Assembly: GCA_015494675.1 (NCBI GenBank)
Contig: WGAW01000141.1
Location: 1 to 8,759 of the forward strand
Reading direction: 5' to 3'
Length of the DNA stretch: 8,759 bases
Source of the DNA: Hydrogenimonas sp.
Lineage (GTDB): Bacteria > Campylobacterota > Campylobacteria > Campylobacterales > Hydrogenimonadaceae
In this document: positions 6,908 through 8,759 of the stretch, in pieces
Layout of the letters: each line of letters opens with the position of its first letter
Position numbering within the stretch: the stretch's first letter is position 1
The notes under the pieces: model-generated
What the model was told of the DNA's origin: nothing
Database searches by the model: none
What the model saw: only the letters and a program-made list of their open reading frames with translations
Made by a program: the position numbers and the translations under genes

Positions 6908-7009
6908 ATTTTTTGGCCTCCCGGTCACAAAAGCCTGCTCCGATTTCAGAAAAACTTTGCATAAAATATACAGCTTCACAACTCCTGCACCAATTAAGCT
7001 TCCGAAATG

Positions 7010-7015
7010 TATAAT
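7010..7015 (+). promoter_or_regulatory. -10 box of the YceI-family gene
   Basis: A perfect TATAAT, immediately preceded by TG, lies 27 bp upstream of the ATG at 7043. Transcription would start near 7022, leaving a leader of about 20 nt holding the AAGGG ribosome-binding site (7031-7035). This makes the in-frame ATG at 7007 unusable, since it would lie upstream of the transcript start. A weaker alternative is the TAAAAT at 6962-6967. No clear -35 is visible. Confidence 0.55.
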
Positions 7016-7042
7016 CCGACAACAAAATATAAGGGTTGCGAA

Positions 7043-7657
7043 ATGAGAAAAATTCTCCTGCTTACCGCACTGTTCTACTCTTTCTCCTTCGGCGCTTCAG
7101 GATGCCTGCTCACACAGCAAAAAAGTGTCGACGTTACATGGAAGGCGTATAAAACGTTTGCAAAAATCGGTGTCGGGGGAGAGTTCACATCCGTGAAATA
7201 TACTCCGGCTGCGGTTGAGGGCAAAAACTTCAAAGAGCTCTTTGTGGGTTCGACCGTGAAAATCGACAAGTCGAAAATTTCGACGGGAAATCCGGCCCGT
7301 GACGACACCCTTGTAAAGATGTTTTTCGACAAATTGAAAGGCGAAACCATAGAGGCGAAGATAGTGGATATAAAGTCTCTCTCCAAGCACAGGAAGGGTG
7401 AGGCCAAAAAGGGTATCGTGACGGTAGAGATATCGATGAACGGGAAGAAACTGCCGATCCCGATGAGCTATACCTACAAAGATGGTGAATTCAGGGCCGA
7501 AGGGACGATAGACCTTTTCGATTTCGGGGCCCAAAAAGCTCTCGGTTCGATAAACAGAAGCTGCTACGATCTGCATGAGGGCAAAACCTGGAGCGACGTT
7601 ACAATCGGATTCCATACAAAAATAACCGCATCACTCTGCGATGTAAAGAGAGATTGA
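7043..7657 (+). CDS. YceI-family exported protein
   Basis: YceI-family proteins are small lipocalin-like beta-barrels of the periplasm that bind isoprenoid or other long-chain lipids in characterised cases; their physiological role is mostly unclear. The 204-residue product starts with a signal peptide (MRKILLLTALFYSFSFGASG) followed by C21, so it may be a lipoprotein, although alanine at -3 makes a poor lipobox. The YceI signature is VTWKAYKTFAKIGVGGEF (31-48). Alternating beta segments follow: TVKIDKSKIS (71-80), GIVTVEISMNG (124-134), FRAEGTIDLFDFGAQKAL (150-167) and SDVTIGFHTKITASLC (184-199). Three cysteines remain in the mature form (C21, C174, C199) and could form a disulfide. The ATG at 7043 has AAGGG seven bases upstream. 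Its own promoter and the hairpin downstream suggest a monocistronic gene. Family call is good; the ligand is unknown. Confidence 0.88.
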   Translation: MRKILLLTALFYSFSFGASGCLLTQQKSVDVTWKAYKTFAKIGVGGEFTSVKYTPAAVEGKNFKELFVGSTVKIDKSKISTGNPARDDTLVKMFFDKLKGETIEAKIVDIKSLSKHRKGEAKKGIVTVEISMNGKKLPIPMSYTYKDGEFRAEGTIDLFDFGAQKALGSINRSCYDLHEGKTWSDVTIGFHTKITASLCDVKRD

Positions 7658-7666
7658 AAGAGAGGG

Positions 7667-7715
7667 AAAAAAGAGGTTGCAAGGAGGAGAACAACCCCTC
7701 CCTAAGATTTTTGCA
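7667..7715. terminator. Probable bidirectional terminator between convergent genes
   Basis: The 60-bp spacer between the convergent YceI and small-protein genes is full of dyads. GGAGG (7683-7687) can pair with CCTCC (7697-7701), and GGTTG (7675-7679) can alternatively pair with CAACC (7692-7696). TGCAA (7678-7682) can pair with TTGCA (7711-7715). The hairpins are flanked by an A6 run on the left (7667-7672, T6 on the minus transcript) and TTTTT on the right (7708-7712). This fits rho-independent termination in both directions, but the stems are short and mutually exclusive, so the strength is uncertain. Confidence 0.42.
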
Positions 7716-7717
7716 GT

Positions 7718-7927
7718 TTACTTGCTCTGCTCTTTTTGAACGTCTTGATGACCGTTTTCGTCCCTGAAGTCGTAGTGAACGACACTATCCGAACTGCCGT
7801 ACGATCTGTTGTCGTAGTGAACTACGTCGGAACTCTTCTGCGCCGTGTTGTCATAAGAGACTGTCTCTGAAGCCGTTGCGAATGTAGCGGCTGCAACTAC
7901 GCCGAGTAGAAGTGTGAACTTTTTCAT
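7718..7927 (-). CDS. Small secreted repeat protein of unknown function (69 aa)
   Basis: Not a family I recognise. Residues 1-19 form a clear signal peptide (MKKFTLLLGVVAAATFATA), with cleavage likely before S20 or E21. The roughly 50-residue mature part is acidic, hydrophilic and free of cysteine. It is built of three degenerate units of 13-14 residues: ETVSYDN (21-27), DVVHYDN (34-40) and SVVHYDF (48-54), the latter two preceded by SSD. A short polar tail ends in KEQSK. The repeats are visible in the DNA too: the 12-mer GTCGTAGTGAAC on the plus strand occurs at 7769-7780 and 7811-7822, with a diverged third copy near 7850-7861, so the array arose by tandem duplication. The ATG at 7927 has AAGGGG (plus 7933-7938) five bases upstream, and -10-like boxes precede it. 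It appears monocistronic. Existence is well supported by signal peptide, ribosome-binding site and repeat conservation; function is unknown. Confidence 0.75.
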   Translation of the reverse strand: MKKFTLLLGVVAAATFATASETVSYDNTAQKSSDVVHYDNRSYGSSDSVVHYDFRDENGHQDVQKEQSK

Positions 7928-7957
7928 GTGATCCCCTTGTGGTTTTAAATCGGAGGA

Positions 7958-7982
7958 ATTTTATCCTATTTAAAACTTTATA
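7958..7982 (-). promoter_or_regulatory. Candidate promoter of the small secreted protein gene
   Basis: On the minus strand two -10-like hexamers are present: TAAAAT (plus 7958-7963) and TATAAA (plus 7977-7982). The nearer one would give a leader of about 20 nt including the AAGGGG ribosome-binding site. The region 7958-8032 is strongly AT-rich, so chance matches are likely and the choice is uncertain. Confidence 0.3.
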
Positions 7983-8021
7983 GATATTATTTAAAATAAC
8001 TAATATGACTTCCAAAGAATA

Positions 8022-8036
8022 AGATAATTATTGTCC
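8022..8036. promoter_or_regulatory. Fur-box-like sequence (tentative)
   Basis: AGATAATTATTGTCC matches the 7-1-7 Fur consensus TGATAATnATTATCA at 11 of 14 informative positions. It lies about 100 bp upstream of the small secreted protein gene and just beyond the stop of the L,D-transpeptidase gene. The AT-rich background makes a chance match plausible. The right half (TATTGTC, 8029-8035) also forms a 7-bp inverted repeat with GACAATA (8053-8059) across a 17-nt loop, which is an alternative explanation. Confidence 0.2.
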
Positions 8037-8060
8037 TATTTGCCTCCTGCATGACAATAT

Positions 8061-8705
8061 CTACTCGGTTATCACTATCAGCGGCTCCATCTTGGGGTCG
8101 AGCCACTCTACGAGCCTTTTTATCCTCTCCTTCTTCATCGCTACACATCCGGCCGTCGGTTTATCACCGCTGCTTATATGAAGAAAGATACATGAACCTT
8201 TACCCGGTATATTGTGCGGGTTGTAGCCTACCGTAATCACGATTTCGTACAGACCGTCTCTGCGGCGCATATATTCGAAACTTTTGTAATCTCTCTTTAC
8301 CGCTTCAGAGCCTACGATGCGGTTGTAGTAGCGTGAGTTTACATCGTCTATGCATAATGTCTTTTCGGTCGAGAGATAAAAAGGCATCGAGGTATTGAGA
8401 TCTTCGTAACCGTACACTTCGTTTAGAGAGTATATGCCAAGAGGCGTCTTTCCGTCACCCTCTTTTCTCTTTCCGACTCCGTTGCGCCCTATGCTGACAC
8501 TCCAGACCTCCGTTACACGCCGCCACTTCTCTCCGCTCTTCTCGTAGAGGGCCATCTTCGCCCGCTGCCCTTTTGCGTCGAAGACTCTGACGATTTGTGA
8601 ACTTTCCTCGGGAATTTTTTCGAACTCAACATCCGCAAAAGCATAAACTGCTAAAATTAGCGGCAAAAGGAGAGCCATTGCAAGAGAGTTACGGTATCTA
8701 TTCAC
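8061..8705 (-). CDS. Exported L,D-transpeptidase-like (YkuD fold) protein
   Basis: YkuD-fold enzymes use a cysteine to form 3-3 peptidoglycan cross-links or attach proteins to the wall; some Campylobacterota relatives instead act as L,D-carboxypeptidases that set cell shape. The 214-residue product has an N-terminal signal (LAMALLLPLILAVYAFA, 8-24) with likely cleavage after AFA. Family features follow: SVSIGRNGVGKRKEGDGKTP (69-88), LCIDDVNSRYYN (117-128), and the catalytic block with H176 (IFLHISSG) and C187 (TAGCVAM). This matches the YkuD H...[ST]xGC pattern, with TAGC in place of the common SHGC. C118 and C172 are additional cysteines. The start is GTG at 8705 with GGAGG (plus 8711-8715) five bases upstream; no in-frame ATG would keep the signal peptide. 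The domain call is good; transpeptidase versus carboxypeptidase cannot be decided here. Confidence 0.87.
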   Translation of the reverse strand: MNRYRNSLAMALLLPLILAVYAFADVEFEKIPEESSQIVRVFDAKGQRAKMALYEKSGEKWRRVTEVWSVSIGRNGVGKRKEGDGKTPLGIYSLNEVYGYEDLNTSMPFYLSTEKTLCIDDVNSRYYNRIVGSEAVKRDYKSFEYMRRRDGLYEIVITVGYNPHNIPGKGSCIFLHISSGDKPTAGCVAMKKERIKRLVEWLDPKMEPLIVITE

Positions 8706-8759
8706 TTCTGCCTCCGCTTATCGCCATAGTTTTGGCAATTATATCAAGAAATGTCATCG
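8698..8759 (-). CDS. Possible 3' end of another minus-strand gene (partial)
   Basis: From the right edge a minus-strand frame stays open for 19 sense codons and ends at TAG (8700-8698), overlapping the GTG start of the L,D-transpeptidase gene by 8 bp. The readable tail is MTFLDIIAKTMAISGGRSE. The 8-bp overlap is the same geometry seen at glmU/coaBC and prepilin peptidase/permease, which favours a real upstream gene. Against it: the stretch is short, G/C is uncommon at third positions, and it contains an extended -10 promoter motif. I do not recognise the tail, and even an ATG start at the very edge cannot be excluded. Confidence 0.3.
   Translation of the reverse strand, partial: MTFLDIIAKTMAISGGRSE
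8738..8746 (-). promoter_or_regulatory. Extended -10 element before the L,D-transpeptidase gene
   Basis: On the minus strand this reads TGATATAAT, a perfect extended -10 (TGnTATAAT). Transcription would start near 8731 and give a leader of about 25 nt containing the GGAGG site. The -35 region lies outside the window. If the overlapping frame ending at 8698 is a real gene, this may instead be coding sequence or an internal promoter. Confidence 0.4.

Noticed and set aside
6892..6924. CCGGG/CCCGG dyad around the truA stop as a terminator
   Set aside because: The loop is over 20 nt, the T-run lies inside the loop instead of after the stem, and the left arm is within the coding sequence.
7007..7042. 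In-frame ATG at 7007 as the YceI gene start
   Set aside because: It overlaps the -10 box (7010-7015), would place 12 residues before a clean signal peptide, and has no ribosome-binding site, whereas 7043 has AAGGG at proper spacing.
8751..8759. Plus-strand ATG at 8751 as the start of a rightward gene
   Set aside because: No ribosome-binding site precedes it and only three codons are visible, so nothing supports it.
1..8759. tRNA/rRNA genes, CRISPR arrays, insertion sequences, phage or restriction modules
   Set aside because: I scanned for cloverleaf-like and repeat-spacer structures, terminal inverted repeats, and transposase or integrase motifs and saw none; apart from short spacers, the window is filled by the genes listed.

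Overview
The window looks like a chromosomal segment of a free-living member of the Campylobacterota (Epsilonproteobacteria). The basis is the strong resemblance of the encoded GlmU, CoaBC, UppS and YceI-type proteins to that group, and the order glmU - coaBC - unknown - uppS - prepilin peptidase - LptF/G-type permease - truA. From memory this matches the Campylobacter jejuni Cj0821-Cj0827 region; I could not check that by search. Base composition is close to half G+C by eye, much higher than in host-associated Campylobacter or Helicobacter, which favours an environmental (for example sulfur- or hydrogen-oxidising) lineage. The genus is not determined.

Left edge (1-363): the first eight codons of a minus-strand gene, very probably motA (flagellar stator), diverge from the main operon. 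The 339-bp intergenic region holds a minus-strand -10 box, several inverted repeats (one a 19-bp palindrome at 144-162) and AT-rich promoter-like sequence before glmU.

Main operon (364-6907, plus strand): seven genes with junctions of -8, -4, +7, -1, -8 and +9 bp, almost certainly one transcription unit. It supplies UDP-GlcNAc (glmU), CoA (coaBC), the undecaprenyl lipid carrier (uppS), a type IV prepilin peptidase, an LPS-export-type permease (LptF/LptG family) and a tRNA pseudouridine synthase (truA). Embedded between coaBC and uppS is a 252-residue protein of unknown function, the least explained member. Its N- and C-terminal parts faintly resemble FliK-type hook-length proteins. The theme is envelope precursor supply plus housekeeping.

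Right part (6908-8759): a monocistronic YceI-family secreted protein with its own promoter; a convergent small secreted protein (69 residues, minus strand) built from three degenerate YD-containing repeats of 13-14 residues; and a minus-strand YkuD-type L,D-transpeptidase-like exported protein. The YceI gene and the small gene converge on a hairpin-rich 60-bp spacer that probably terminates both. At the extreme right edge an open minus-strand frame ends in a TAG overlapping the L,D-transpeptidase start, possibly the tail of another gene.

No tRNA, rRNA, CRISPR, insertion sequence or phage signature was seen. Most of the window is ordinary conserved core genome. The items most worth a second look are the FliK-like unknown, the small repeat protein and the palindrome-rich motA-glmU intergenic region.
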